A stretch of 64,000 nucleotides of DNA from CAWFPR01 sp963817635. GTDB taxonomy: Bacteria; Acidobacteriota; Vicinamibacteria; Vicinamibacterales; 2-12-FULL-66-21. Shown one piece after another: positions 36,544-48,518 of the stretch. Below the pieces are notes generated by a model. It was not told the DNA's origin. It saw only the letters and a program-made list of their open reading frames with translations, and searched no databases. Position numbers and translations under genes: made by a program. The DNA is taken from positions 216,345-280,344 of the forward strand of contig CAWFPR010000013.1 of the NCBI GenBank assembly GCA_963817635.1, written 5' to 3'. Position 1 is the stretch's first letter; the number at the start of each line of letters is the position of its first letter.

Positions 36544-39076
36544 ATGAGTTCTACGCGAGACGCACTGCGGACCCCGGTTGACCATCGGACAGTTCTTCGC
36601 GCGCCATCGATCGTCGTCGAGCGTGCCGGGGGCTCGGTGATCGCGATCGATCCCGCGGCACCCAACTGGATCTCGACCGACGATCGCGGTCTGCGCATTC
36701 TGGGATACATGGATGGCCGCACGCCGCTCGATGGCGTCGTCCGCGCCTATGCCGCGGACGCGGGTCTCGACCTCGCGCGGGCCTGGCTGCACGTGGACAC
36801 GTTCGTGCGCGACGCACTCCGGCAGCGGTTCATTTCGAGTCATGTGTCCCCGGGCGCGCAGGCGGCGGACGGCGACGTCGCTCTGCCGTATCCCGGGCGG
36901 GCCGCCTATCTTCACACCGACCGGCTGCACGAGTTCTGGATTCAGGTCAACGACTACTGCAACCTGGCGTGCGAGCACTGCCTGGTTTCGTCGGCCCCCG
37001 ATCGGGCCCAGGGCCTGCCTGGCGACGTGGTGCGCTCGGCCGTCGACCAGGCCGTCGCGCTCGGCGCCGAGCGCTTCTATCTGACCGGCGGCGAGCCGCT
37101 CGCCCGTCCCGACGCGATCGCACTCATCGAGCACATCGTCCGGACCAGCGCGCGCGACCTCGTGATCATGACGAACGGCACGATCCTGAAGGGCGATCGT
37201 CTGGCCGCGCTCGCAGCGCTGCCGTCCGATCGGCTTCGCGTGCAGATCAGCCTGGACGGCGCCTCGCCCGAGGTCAACGATCCGATTCGCGGCGCCGGGT
37301 ACATTCGAGCGGATCCGGCAGGGCGTCCGGACCGCCGTCGATGCGGGCCTGCGCACGACGATCACCATGGTGCTCCTGAGGCACAACCTGCATGACGCGC
37401 CGGCGCTCGTGGGTCTGGCCGCGGACCTGGGGGTCTCGAACGTGCACCTCCTCTGGCCGCACCGGCGGGGCCGGGTGCTCACCGGCTCGTTCGCCGACCT
37501 GCCGGCGGCCGCCGATATCCTCGAGACCGTGCGTCGCGCCCGCGACGTGGCGCGCGCACGAGGCGTGACGATCGACAACGTGGAGGAGTTGAGGCTCCGG
37601 TTCGACGGCACGCCCGGGATCAAGAACGATCTGGCGAGCGCCGGATGGACGAGTCTGTGCCTTGGCCCGGATGGCGCAGTCTACCCTTCGGCGTCCATGG
37701 CCGGCGTTCCCGCGCTCGAATGCGGCCGGTTGTCCGATGCACCGCTCGAGCGCATCTGGAAGGCCAGCCCGCTGCTCGTCGAACTGCGCAACGCGACCGT
37801 CGAAGCGAAGGCGCAGTGCCGCAGCTGTCACTTCAAGTTCCTGTGCGGCGGCGGCGACCTGGAACACGGCTACTGGGCGTCGGGCGGATCGTCTGGGCGT
37901 GGCAGCTTCCTCGGGCACGATCCCTACTGCGAGCTGTACCAGGGGCTGGCGCGCGACGTGTTCGGTGACCTGGCCGACGAGGGCCGCGCGACCGTGCAGG
38001 GCCGATCCGGCTTCGACCGTCCGGTCGTGCTCCGGGGCATGGGGGAGCGCACGCTCCACGACGAGGTGCAGGCCGTGCGGACGACGCATTCGGCGTGCGT
38101 CCTGTCCGAGGAGGTGGCGGACCGCTCGCGCGCGGCCGTGCGCGAATTCTACGGCCACGCCGCCGAGGAACCCCAGGCCGAACTGTGCTGTCCGGTGCGC
38201 CCCGACCCCGACGACCTCGCGCACATCCCGCCCGAGGTCGTCGAACGCTTCTACGGCTGTGGGAGCCCGGTCTCCGCGGCGGCTCCGCGCCCGGGCGAGA
38301 CGCTGGTCGATCTGGGGTCCGGCGCCGGGATCGACTGCTTCATCGCGGCGCGCCGCGTCGGCCGGGAGGGTCGCGTCTTCGGCATCGACATGACCGATCA
38401 GATGCTCGGGGTCGCACGCGAGTCGCAGCCGCGTGTGGCCGCGGCGCTCGGCTACGACAACGTCGAGTTCCGCAAGGGCATCCTCGAGCGGATTCCGCTC
38501 GAGGGGGCATCGGCCGACATCGTGACCTCGAACTGCGTGATCAACCTCTCGCCGGACAAGCCGGCGGTGTTTCGCGAAATCTGGCGCGTGCTCAAGGATG
38601 GTGGCCGCGCGGTCGTCGCCGACATCGTCGCTGACGGCGAGGTGCCGCCGCCCATGCGCGCCGACGGGCAGCTCTGGGGCGAGTGCATCAGCGGCGCCCT
38701 GTCCGAAGACGCGTTTCTCGCGGCCCTCGAGCGCGCCGGTTTCTACGGCATCTCGATCCTGAAGAAGGTCTTCTGGCGCGATGTGGACGCGACGCGCTTC
38801 CACTCCGTGACCGTGCGCGGCTACAAGTTCGACAAGAAGGCAGGCTGCCGCTATGTCGGCCAGTTCGCCCTGTATCTCGGTCCGATGAAGAGCGTGACCG
38901 ACGAGGAGGGGCACCTGTTCCCGCGGGGTGTGCCCGTGGAGGTCTGCACGGACACGGCGGCGAAGCTCGGTGCCGCCCCATATGCCGGCAGCTTTGCGAT
39001 CCTCGACGACCCGTCTTCATCCTCTGCGGTGGACTCCGGGGACGGCTGTTGCGGCGGCGGTGGGACGTGCTGTTGA
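36544..39076 (+). CDS. Radical SAM/SPASM enzyme fused to an ArsM-like methyltransferase (frameshifted)
   Basis: The joined protein has about 843 residues. Residues 15-90 resemble a PqqD/RRE-like domain (IVVERAGGSVIAIDPAAPNW). A radical SAM core follows, with the CNLACEHC cluster motif and TGGEPLARPD. Its frame changes near 37305, where deleting one T gives GTFERIRQGVRTAVDAG. A SPASM-type cysteine block (CRSCHFKFLCGGG) comes next. The second half is ArsM-like: FYGCGSPV, LVDLGSGAGIDCF, GIDMTDQML and SNCVINLSPDK, with cysteines at the expected arsenic-binding places. The C terminus ends GDGCCGGGGTCC, a likely metal- or metalloid-binding tail. Arsenic chemistry is inferred from the ArsM half and the glycosyltransferase neighbour. 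Confidence 0.82.
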
Positions 39077-39184
39077 CGTCAATCCACATCCCTCACGCCT
39101 CGCGCCAGGGAGGCGGCTCGATGCCTCAACGCCGCGCTGCCGGGCGGGTGAGGCCACCCGGCGCAAGGGGTACCCTTGGCGGGA

Positions 39185-39646
39185 TCAGCTCGTTAGTTCG
39201 CGGTACTGAAAGAACATCCGCGCGCGCCAGCGCAGGATCATGCCGAAAGCCAGGATGAAGAAGAGTCCCGCCGTCTGCTGGACCGTGAGGATCTGATCGA
39301 GATAGCCGCGCGCGCCGATCCGCACGCCCGCCAGCACCACGAGTACCGCCAGAAAAGCGTTCGAACGCCGCAGCATGATGCGATCGCCGTCGCGGACGAG
39401 TTGCGACGTCCGCAGCAACGGGTAGGCGAACACCAGCGCGCCCAACAGGAAGGCGTCGAGCGCCCACGTCCACGGGATGCGGAAGACCGGGACGAGGAAC
39501 ATGGCGAAGCCGGTCGCCATTCCGGCCGGCGGGATGAGGATCTTCCTGGCAGAAATGGGGCTCCGCGTCTCGCTGACGCGCCACAGCATCACGACTGCAG
39601 CCCCGACGATCGAGCTGACGAGTGAAAGGAGTTTGAGGCTCGGCAC
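39185..39646 (-). CDS. CcdC-family membrane protein
   Basis: The 153-residue protein has five hydrophobic segments and the CcdC/DUF1453 pattern (RKILIPPAGMATGFAMFLVP, GDRIMLRRSNAFLAVL, LILRWRARMFFQYREL shortened). The family is named for a link to cytochrome c biogenesis in Bacillus, but its biochemical role is unknown. The start is GTG at 39646. Confidence 0.82.
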   Translation of the reverse strand: MPSLKLLSLVSSIVGAAVVMLWRVSETRSPISARKILIPPAGMATGFAMFLVPVFRIPWTWALDAFLLGALVFAYPLLRTSQLVRDGDRIMLRRSNAFLAVLVVLAGVRIGARGYLDQILTVQQTAGLFFILAFGMILRWRARMFFQYRELTS

Positions 39647-39709
39647 TGCGACCCACTCAGTGTAGCAGGCGATCCACCGTCCGGCAGAGCCCGCGTGAGT
39701 CGGACGCGT

Positions 39710-39715
39710 TAAGAT
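39710..39715 (+). promoter_or_regulatory. -10-like hexamer placed for a leaderless start
   Basis: TAAGAT ends five bases before the ATG at 39721, with no ribosome binding site between them. Confidence 0.4.
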
Positions 39716-39720
39716 ACGGC

Positions 39721-42700
39721 ATGCCGCGCCTCGCGAGGCTCACCGGTGTCCTCGCCGTCCTCGTCAGCGCCGCCGCCGCGGCGCCGGCCCGCCAGGCCGG
39801 CGACGCCGTGCGGCCGGCCCGGATTTCCGAGCAGGTCCTCACGCTCAGGACCTACCCCTACTCCGAACCCAACCCGGTCCCGATCCTGGCCCGGGATCCG
39901 CGGCTCTATCCTTACCACTCGTTCGACGGCTACGCGCACGACGCCGTGCCGCGTCAGTGGAAGGTCGTGCACCTCGAGAACGATCTCATCGAGGTGTTCG
40001 TGCTGCCCGAGATTGGCGGCAAGATCTGGGGCGCCCGGGTCAAGCAGACCGGCCACGAGTTCATCTATCGGAACGAGGTCGTCAAGTTCCGCAACATCGC
40101 GCTGCGCGGCCCGTGGACGTCCGGCGGTATCGAGTTCAACTTCGGCGTGATCGGCCACGCGCCGTCGGCCGCCTCGCCGGTGGACTACACGCTCGAGCAC
40201 AATCCGGACGGCAGCGTCAGTTGCGTCGTCGGCACGATGGACCTTCCGTCGCGCACCGAGTGGCGTGTGGAGATCCGGCTGCCCGCCGGGAAGGCCGCGT
40301 TCCAGACCAACGTCCTGTGGCACAACCCCACGTCACTCGAGCAGCCGTACTACAACTGGATGACCGCGGCGGCCTTTGCGAAGAACGACCTCGAGTTGTC
40401 GATTCCGGGCACCGCGTACCTCCAGCATTCCGGCGCACGGGAGTCGTGGCCCGTGGACGATCGCGGACGGGTCCTGCCGGTCTACCGGAACAACACGTTC
40501 GCCGGCAACAAGTCCTACCACGTCGTCGGGGAACTTCAGCACTTCTTCGGCGGGTACTACCGCGACGCGGGGTTCGGATTCGGCCACTGGGCCCGCCACG
40601 AAGAGATGCCGGGCCAGAAGCTGTGGCTCTGGGCGCTGTCGCGGAGCGGAGGCATCTGGGAGGACCTGCTGACCGACACCGACGGCCAGTACGTGGAATT
40701 CCAGGCCGGGCGGCTGCTGGTGCAGTACACGCCGACCGGCGACGTGAATCCCGTCACGCAGGCCGGCTTCGAGCCGTCGGCGACGGACCGGTGGACGGAG
40801 ACATGGTTCCCGGTCGAGGGTCTCGGCGGTCTGACCGACGCGTCAGCGGACGGCGCGATGTCGGTGCGGGAAGCGGACGGTCACCTGGAGATCGCCGTGC
40901 ACGCCTTTGGAGCAGTCTCGGACACGCTCCGCGTGTGGTCGGACGGCCGGCTCGTGCAGGAACGGCCGATCGTGTTCGCTCCGCTCGTACCCGTCACGGC
41001 CAGCGTCCCGCACGCGAAGGGGACCGGGTATCGCGTCGAGCTTCGAGGGCTCGGGCTGGACTACAGCTCCGATCCCGCGTCGCGCGAGTTGTCCAGGCCG
41101 TTCGAGGCGGACCCCTCCGCCCGGCCGTCGATGTCCGAAACGGAGCGGCTGGTGTTCGAAGGCCGCGAGCTGGCGCGGGCGCGCCGCTACGATCAGGCCC
41201 GGCCGCTGTTCGAGTCGGCGCTCGAGCGCCAGCCGTGGCATCGAGGCGCGCTCGTCGCGATGGCCGACCTCGAATACCGGCGCGCCCGCTACCTCGAAGG
41301 GCTGGCCCATGTGACGCGTGCGCTGCGTCTCGACACGTACGATCCGGAGACGAATTTCGTCGCGGGCAACCTGTATCGCGCGCTCGGCCGCATGGCCGAT
41401 GCGCGTGATGCATTCGGGTGGGCCGCGCGCTCGCTGGGCTATCGCTCCGCCGCCAACGTGCAGCTCGGGGAACTCGCCCTGGCGCGCTCCGACCCTGCCG
41501 AAGCGGAGCGGTACGCGCACATCGCGCTCGACTACAACCGCCTGAACCTCTCGGCGTTGGACCTGCTCGCGATTGTCGGGCGCGTGACGGGCAATCGCGC
41601 GCTCGCGTCCACGGCGACGGCGCAACTGCTGGGACTCGATCCGCTCCATCACCTGGCTCGAAGCGAGGCCTTGCTCTCCGCACCCACGCCGGCCGCGCTG
41701 GACGGGCTCATGGCTGGCGCGCGCAGCGAATACCCCGATCAGACGCTGCTGGAACTGGCGATCGGCTACGCGAACCGCGGCCTGAAGAGCGACGCGGCGA
41801 CGCTCCTGGACGCCGCGTCGCCGCGTCTGCGCAACCCGCTGCTGGGCGCATGGCGTGCGTACCTCGCGAAGGACCCGGCGGCGCTCACTCGGCATGCCGA
41901 TGTCGCGTTCGTCTTCCCCTACCGTCGAGAAACGCTGCCGGTGCTCGAATGGGCCGCCCGCCAGAGCGGCGACTGGACCTGGACCTACCTGCAGGCGCTG
42001 AATCTGTGGGCGCTCGACCGGCCGGCTGAGGCCGGAACCCTCCTCGGCTCCCTGGGCACTGCGCCGGATTTCGCCGCCTTCTACGTGACGCGCGCCTCGC
42101 TCACCGAACGCGCGGGTGGCGACCCCGAAGCCGATCTCGTGCGGGCGGAACGGCTGGCCGGCGGCGATCGCAACATCCGCATACCGCTCATCCTGTACTA
42201 CCAGCAGCGGGGCCGCTGGACCGACGCGCTGGCAGTGTCGGCGCGCGGGCGCGACCGGTTCCCTGGCGACTTCAACCTCGATCTGCTGCACGTCGCCTCG
42301 CTGCTCAACGTCGATCGCGCGACCGAAGCGATTGCGATTCTCGACAGGACACGCGTGCTGCCATCGGAGCATGCGCGCGAGAGCCATCAGCTCTACGTCC
42401 AGGCCCATGCGCTCTCGGCACTCGCCGCGATGGGCGCCGGACGACTGGACGAGGCGGACGCGCACCTGATTGCCGCGCTCGAGTGGCCTGAACACCTGGG
42501 GCAGGGAAAGCCGTACGACCCCGAAGAGCGCCTGATCCGTTTTCTCATGGGCCGTGTAGACGAGCGGCGCGGCAGGCCTGCCGGCGCGCGACGGGCATTC
42601 GAGGCCGTGGCGGCGGCGACGGCTCCGGCGGGCGCCGTCACGCTGCTGGATCTGCTCGCCATTCCCGCCCTGCGTGCGCTCGGGCGGGCAGGGGAAATCG

Positions 42701-42831
42701 ACCCCCGCGTCATCGCGCCGGCGTCGGCCCGGCCACACCCGCGGAGATACGCCAGCTGGCCGTGGCGCTCGCAGGGGGCGGTCCCGTCACCGATGTCCCT
42801 CGCCGTCCAGGCGATCTCGATGGAGAACTGA
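39721..42831 (+). CDS. DUF5107 protein with C-terminal TPR repeats
   Basis: The 1,036-residue protein has a signal peptide (LAVLVSAAAAAPARQ). About residues 50-430 form a galactose-mutarotase-like DUF5107 domain (VFVLPEIGGKIWGARVK, NFGVIGHAPSAASPVDY, YYNWMTAAAF). TPR-like helical repeats continue to the end. DUF5107-TPR proteins occur in carbohydrate-use gene groups. Near 42710 another frame continues coherently (TPAEIRQLAVALAGGGPVTD) to a stop at 42863. The annotated C terminus may therefore be a frameshift artefact, and the real stop would then overlap the next gene. Confidence 0.82.
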   Translation: MPRLARLTGVLAVLVSAAAAAPARQAGDAVRPARISEQVLTLRTYPYSEPNPVPILARDPRLYPYHSFDGYAHDAVPRQWKVVHLENDLIEVFVLPEIGGKIWGARVKQTGHEFIYRNEVVKFRNIALRGPWTSGGIEFNFGVIGHAPSAASPVDYTLEHNPDGSVSCVVGTMDLPSRTEWRVEIRLPAGKAAFQTNVLWHNPTSLEQPYYNWMTAAAFAKNDLELSIPGTAYLQHSGARESWPVDDRGRVLPVYRNNTFAGNKSYHVVGELQHFFGGYYRDAGFGFGHWARHEEMPGQKLWLWALSRSGGIWEDLLTDTDGQYVEFQAGRLLVQYTPTGDVNPVTQAGFEPSATDRWTETWFPVEGLGGLTDASADGAMSVREADGHLEIAVHAFGAVSDTLRVWSDGRLVQERPIVFAPLVPVTASVPHAKGTGYRVELRGLGLDYSSDPASRELSRPFEADPSARPSMSETERLVFEGRELARARRYDQARPLFESALERQPWHRGALVAMADLEYRRARYLEGLAHVTRALRLDTYDPETNFVAGNLYRALGRMADARDAFGWAARSLGYRSAANVQLGELALARSDPAEAERYAHIALDYNRLNLSALDLLAIVGRVTGNRALASTATAQLLGLDPLHHLARSEALLSAPTPAALDGLMAGARSEYPDQTLLELAIGYANRGLKSDAATLLDAASPRLRNPLLGAWRAYLAKDPAALTRHADVAFVFPYRRETLPVLEWAARQSGDWTWTYLQALNLWALDRPAEAGTLLGSLGTAPDFAAFYVTRASLTERAGGDPEADLVRAERLAGGDRNIRIPLILYYQQRGRWTDALAVSARGRDRFPGDFNLDLLHVASLLNVDRATEAIAILDRTRVLPSEHARESHQLYVQAHALSALAAMGAGRLDEADAHLIAALEWPEHLGQGKPYDPEERLIRFLMGRVDERRGRPAGARRAFEAVAAATAPAGAVTLLDLLAIPALRALGRAGEIDPRVIAPASARPHPRRYASWPWRSQGAVPSPMSLAVQAISMEN

Positions 42832-42837
42832 TTCGCC

Positions 42838-45800
42838 GTGCACTCGCCCTTTCGCCCCGATAGCCGGTCGCCGCTCCGCTGGGCACTCGCGGTCGCCGCT
42901 CCGCTCTGTGCCGTGGCGCTCCTCGCGGCGTGGACCGCGCCGCAACCCGCCGCGCGGCTCCACCGCGCGCCGGCGATTTCGAACGTCATCGACGGCGTCG
43001 TCTTCGAACCCGGCAACTGGACACCGGATCTCAAAGCCGGATCGAAGGGCTCGTCGTGGGGCAACCACCGCGCGGTCGTCGTGCTCGACGGAGCGGCCGC
43101 GGCCGTCACGGGCCCGGATGCCGCGGTGCTCGTCACGATTCCCTGGCGGCGCCACGATCCGGATCCGGCGAACAAGGCGATCGTCGTGGTGGACGCGCGC
43201 ACGAACGAGCCCATCAGCGATGCGCTGGGCGTGCGGGTGGAGCAACTGTCCGGCGACGTGGTGTTTCGCCCCAATACGGGGTCAACGACCTACTACGTCT
43301 ACTACATGCCCTGGCAGACGAGCGGCGGCCCGTATCCTACGGTCACCTACCCGCGGTCCGTGCTCGAGCCGAACGCCAGGTGGGCCGCTTCCGCGCGCTC
43401 CCGCGCCGGCGCGCTGCCGCGGGCGCGTGCCACGCGCATCCAGTCGGTGGACGCGTTCCACAGCTTCTTCCCGATGGAGATCATCGCGAGCGACGCCGAG
43501 CGCGCGCGGTTCATGGCACCCGCGAACGGCGGGTGGCGAGCCGTGGCGGAATATCGCGACTACCCGATCCGGATGCGTCGCTTCCTGCCGAAGCACTGGA
43601 CCGACGGGCTGCGGTCGGCCACGCTCGAGAGCCGTGTCCTGCGCGACGAGTCCTTCACGTTCCAGGTGGGGGTCATCGCGGGCAGCACGCCACTCGACGA
43701 CGTGCGCGTCTCGTTCGAGGGCTTCCCCGAAACGTGGCGCGGCAGGCTGACGTGCTTCAATACCGGCGGCATCGACGAAAACGGCCGCGCGTTCACGAAG
43801 AAGGTGTCGGTCGAAGCCGGAGCGGTGCAGCCGCTGTGGATCGGCGCGCTCATCCCGGCGGATCAGCCTGCCGGACTGGTCGAGGGCTCGGTGGTCGTCT
43901 CGGCCGGCAACTCGTCGCAGACGATCCGTCTGCGGCTCGACGTGGACGACGCCGCGGCGATCAATCACGGGTTCGACGAACCGGAGATGATGACGCGGCT
44001 CGCGTGGCTCAACTCGACCGCCGGCACCGATCCCGATTTCATCATTCAGCCGTTCACGCCGGTCGCCATCGCCGGCGACGGCGGTCACGAACTGTCCGTG
44101 CTGGGCCGCGCGATTACGCTGGGAGCGTCGGGGCTGCCCGATCGCATCCTGAGTTCCTTCACACCCGAGGTCACGCTGGGCGACCGCGCGCTGCCGGTGC
44201 TCGCCCGCCCGCTGGCACTCGACGTCGTGATCGGCGGCGCTGTCGAACGCCTGCGCACCGGCGCCTTCGCCGTGCATCAGGAATCCAGAGGGCGCGCATC
44301 GTGGTCGGCCGAGAGCCATTCCGATCGGCTGCGCATGACGGTGGCGGGCGCTCTCGAATACGACGGCATGCTGGACTACCGCATCGACGTGCAGGCGCTG
44401 ACGGATCTCGGACGTCGACGACATCGTCGCTGCCGGTGTCGCTGGTGCCCGGCGCGGCGGAGTACATGCTCGGCCTCGGACGGAAGGGAGGCCGGCGTCC
44501 TGAACGTGTCGACTGGACATGGAAGGTCGAGAACCACCAGGAAGGCGTGTGGCTGGGCGGCATCGACCGCGGCCTCCAGTACGTCCTGCGGGACAACAAC
44601 TACGAACGGCCGCTCAACACCAACTTCTACCTGAGCAAGCCGCTCAACCTGCCGCCGTCCTGGTACAACGGCGGCCGCGGCGGCATCCGCATCGAGACCA
44701 CCCCGGGCGCGGTGACCGCGACGAACTACTCGGGCGCGCGCCACCTCGCCGCGGGCACGACGCTGCACTTCAACGTGCGGTTCCTGCTGACACCGTTCAA
44801 GCCGATCGACACGAAGACGCACTTCAACACCAGGTTCGTACACAAGTACGTCCCGGTGGACGAGGTGAAGGCCGCCGGCGGCACCGTCGTCAACATCCAT
44901 CACGCCAACGAGATCAACCCGTACATCAACTACCCCTTCTTCAATCTCGACAAGCAGACCGCCTACATCGAGGAGGCGCACGCGAAGGGCGTCAAGGTCA
45001 AGCTGTACGACACCATCCGCGAGCTGACCTACAAGGCGCACGAACTGTTCGCGCTGCGCAGCCTCGGGGACGAGATCCTGAACGACGGGAAGGGCGGCGG
45101 GCACTCCTGGCTCCAGGAGCACCTCGAGGACCACTACTATTCCGCGTGGCATGCCGCCGCAACCGACGACGCGGCGATACTCGACAAGGGGACGTCGCGC
45201 TGGACGAACTACTACGTCGAAGGGCTCGCCTGGCTCGCGGAGCACCAGCACATCGACGGGCTCTACCTCGACGACATCGCCTTCAGCCGCGAGACCGTCA
45301 AGCGAATCGTCTCGGTGCTGGCCGCGCGGCGCGAGCAGGTGATCATCGACCTGCATTCCGCGAACCAGTTCAATCCGCGCGACGGATACATCAACAGCGC
45401 GATGCTCTACATGGAGCACTTCCCGTACATCTCGCGCCTGTGGTTCGGCGAATACTTCGACTACACACAGCCCGACGACTACTGGATGACCGAAGTGTCC
45501 GGACTGCCGTTCGGCCTGATGGGGGAGATGCTCGCAGGACGGCGGGCATCCCTACCGCGGACTGCTCTACGGCATGACGTCGCGGTTCTACGGCACGACC
45601 GACCCGCGGCCGGTGTGGGGCATGATGAACGACTTCGGCATCGCCGACAGCCGCATGCGCGGCTACTGGCTCGCGGACACGCCGGTTCGAACGGGCAATC
45701 CGCGCGTGCTCGCGACGACCTACGTCCGTCCGAACGGCTCGTTAATCGTGCTCGGCTCCTGGTCGGATCGCGACGAGGTCGTGTCGCTGGAGATGGATCT

Positions 45801-45972
45801 CGCCGCCATGAGGCTCCACGGGGCCGTGCGCGCCTACACCCCGGCGGTTGCCGGCCTTCAGCCTGCGACGGACGTCGATCCGAGCGCCGTCGTCGTTCCG
45901 GCGAGGCAGGGGTTGTTCCTTCGGATCGAACCCGCGGCGATGCCAGCGGGAAGCCGCGGTCCGGAGCCGTGA
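42838..45972 (+). CDS. DUF6067 glycoside-hydrolase-like protein (two frameshifts)
   Basis: The joined protein has about 1,045 residues, with a signal anchor (LRWALAVAAPLCAVALLAAW). N-terminal beta-sandwich regions are followed by a TIM-barrel domain with INPYINYPFF, GVKVKLYDTIRELT and HIDGLYLDDIAFSRE; the Asp pair is a candidate catalytic centre. It matches the DUF6067 glycoside-hydrolase-like family. The frame changes near 44410 and near 45535, each time continuing good sequence. It starts seven bases after the DUF5107 gene, so both probably act on the same polysaccharide. Substrate unknown. Confidence 0.8.
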
Positions 45973-46030
45973 CGCTGGCGGCGGGGACATCCCGGGAACG
46001 TCAGCCGGCCGAGCTTCGTTCTTAAAGGGC

Positions 46031-48512
46031 ATGACCCGCCTGCTCCACGACCTTCGATATGCCGCCCGGACCTTTGGCCGCACGCCAGGGTTTACGGCCA
46101 TTGCGATTGCCGTCCTGACGCTGGCGATAGGCGCCAACACCGCGGCCTTCTCGATCGTCAATGCCCTCCTGTTCCATCCCCTGTCGGGCCGCGCGGACTC
46201 TCTGGTCGGTCTGTACAGCCACGATCGCACGAAGCCCGATTCGTATCGGCCGTTCTCCTATCCCGACTACGCCGACATCCGTGACCGGGCCGACGTCTTT
46301 GACGCGCTGATGGCGCATACCTTCACGACGGTCGCGCTGCCAGCCGGCGACACGATGCGGCGCACGTTTGCGGCGGTCGTCTCCGCCGGCTACTTCGACA
46401 CCCTCGGGGTGAGGCTGGCCGCGGGCCGGCCGTTCACGGCGGCGGAGGAGCGGCCGGGGGCCGGCATGTCCGGTCGTCATCACCGGTTTCGCGGCGTGGA
46501 AGGCCGCCGGCCTGTCGCCGTCGTTCGTCGGCAGCACGCTGCGAGTCAATGCGCAGGACTTCACCGTCGTCGGTGTGACCCCCGATGGGTTCACCGGCAC
46601 GATGGCGGTCGCGGCGCCCGAACTCTGGTTCCCGCTGGGAACGTTCGACACCCTCGTCAAGGACTCGTACAGGAACAACGGGCGCGGGCTCGCGGATCGC
46701 TCGAACCTCACGCTCCTGGTCGCCGGGCACCTCAAGGACGGCGTTGACGCCCGCGTCGCGCAGCAGCGGCTCGACTCGCTGGCAGAGGACCTGGCGCGCG
46801 CGTTCCCGGCCGAGAACCGCGACCGCGTGCTCACGACCGCACGGCTCTCGCGGATGACGACGAGCAGCCGGCCATCGAGCGACAGCGAACTGGTGCCGAT
46901 CGCGGCGCTGATGCTGGGGCTGAGCGGCGTCGTGCTCCTGATCGCGTCGCTGAACATCGCCAACATGCTCCTGGCCCGCGGCGCCTCGCGGCGGCGTGAG
47001 ATTGCGGTGCGGCTGGCGATCGGCGCCAGCCGGCGCGGCGTGATACGGCAGTTGCTCACCGAAGGACTGTTGCTCGGGGGCGCGGGCGCGGCCGGCGGGT
47101 TGCTCCTCGCCTACTGGGCGACCCGTGCCTTCACGGCGTCACTTTCCGCGGCGCTCCCGCTGGCGCTGACGCTCGATCCCCGGCCCGATCTGAACGTGCT
47201 GGCCGCGACGACGCTGTTCGCCGTCGCCGCAACCGCGATCTCCGGCCTCGGTCCGGCGCTGCGGCTTTCGCGCGCGAACGTGATCGTCGACCTCAAGGAC
47301 GACGGGGGAGGGGCGGACGGGCCCCGGCGCTGGTTCACCATGCGGAACGCGCTGGTCGTGGGCCAGATCGCGCTGTCGCTCGTCCTCCTGACGGCGGGAG
47401 GCCTGTTCGCGCGGGCCACGCTGGCTGCCGGCGCATCCGATCCCGGCTTCCGCTACGACGGCGCCCTGCTGGCCACGCTGGACTCGCAGTTCACGCAACT
47501 CGACGAAGGCGGCCGGCGCGACCGGTACCAGACGGTCCTCGAACGCGTGCGCGCCCTGCCGGGCGTCCTGGCCGCCGGATCGGGCTCGACCGTGCCGTTC
47601 GGCGACACGCACGAGAGCCGCGCGGTCGAGGCGATCGGATCGGAACCGACGGCGGGACGCCAGCCCACCTATCGCGTCATCAGCGGCGGCTATTTCGCCG
47701 CGCTCGGGCTGACAATGGTGCGCGGGCGGGAGTTCACCGCGGAAGAGGAGCAGTCGGCCGATGCGCCGGCCGTGGCGATCGTGGACGAGGCGCTGGCACG
47801 CCGGCTGTTTCCTGGTCGCGACCCCATCGGCGAATCGATCCGCTTCGCAGCCGAGCCGCGCGCGGCGATGCAGATCGTCGGGATCGCGCCGCCGATTCGC
47901 GAGGAGGTGACCGACCGGGACATCCAGCCGCATGTGTACGTGCCACTCGGACGGCACTACGGCACGACCCTTCACGTGCACGTGAAGATCCGGGCGGACG
48001 CCGATCCGGCACCGGTTCTGGCCGCGATCAGGCGGGCGATCAACACCGTCGATCCGGCACTGCCGGTCGTGGCCCTGACGACCATGCGAGCGTTCCATGA
48101 CCGGAGCCTCACCCTGTGGGTGCTCCGCGCGGGCGGCACGATCTTCAGCGTGCTGGGATGCCTCGCGCTCGCACTCGCGGTGGTTGGGGTGTACGGCGTG
48201 AAGTCGTATCTGGTGTCCAGCCGCACCCGGGAAATCGGAATCCGGATGGCCCTCGGCGCCGATCGCCGACAGGTCCTCTGGCTCATCCTGCGGCAGGGAC
48301 TCGCGCTGACCGGCGTCGGCCTGGCCTGCGGCCTGCCGCTCGCGCTGGCAGTGTCGTTCGTGCTGAACAGCGTGATGTGGGGATTTACGCGGTTCGATGC
48401 GCCCATCATCCTCGGCGCCCCGCTGCTGCTGGCGGCGGCGGCGCTGGCGGCCAGCTACGCGCCGGCGCGGCGGGCGACGGCCATTGCTCCCATGCGCGCC
48501 CTGCGCTCGTAG
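46031..48512 (+). CDS. ADOP-type ABC transporter permease (frameshifted)
   Basis: The joined protein has about 825 residues and begins MTRLLHDLRYAARTFGRTPGFT, the usual start of Acidobacterial Duplicated Orphan Permeases. Two MacB periplasmic-core plus FtsX units follow: SLNIANMLLARGASRRREIAVRLAIGA in the first and SRTREIGIRMALGADRR in the second. The frame changes near 46467. Such permeases are encoded without an adjacent ATPase and are common in Acidobacteriota. The partner ATPase and cargo are unknown. Confidence 0.9.
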
Positions 48513-48518
48513 GGCGGG

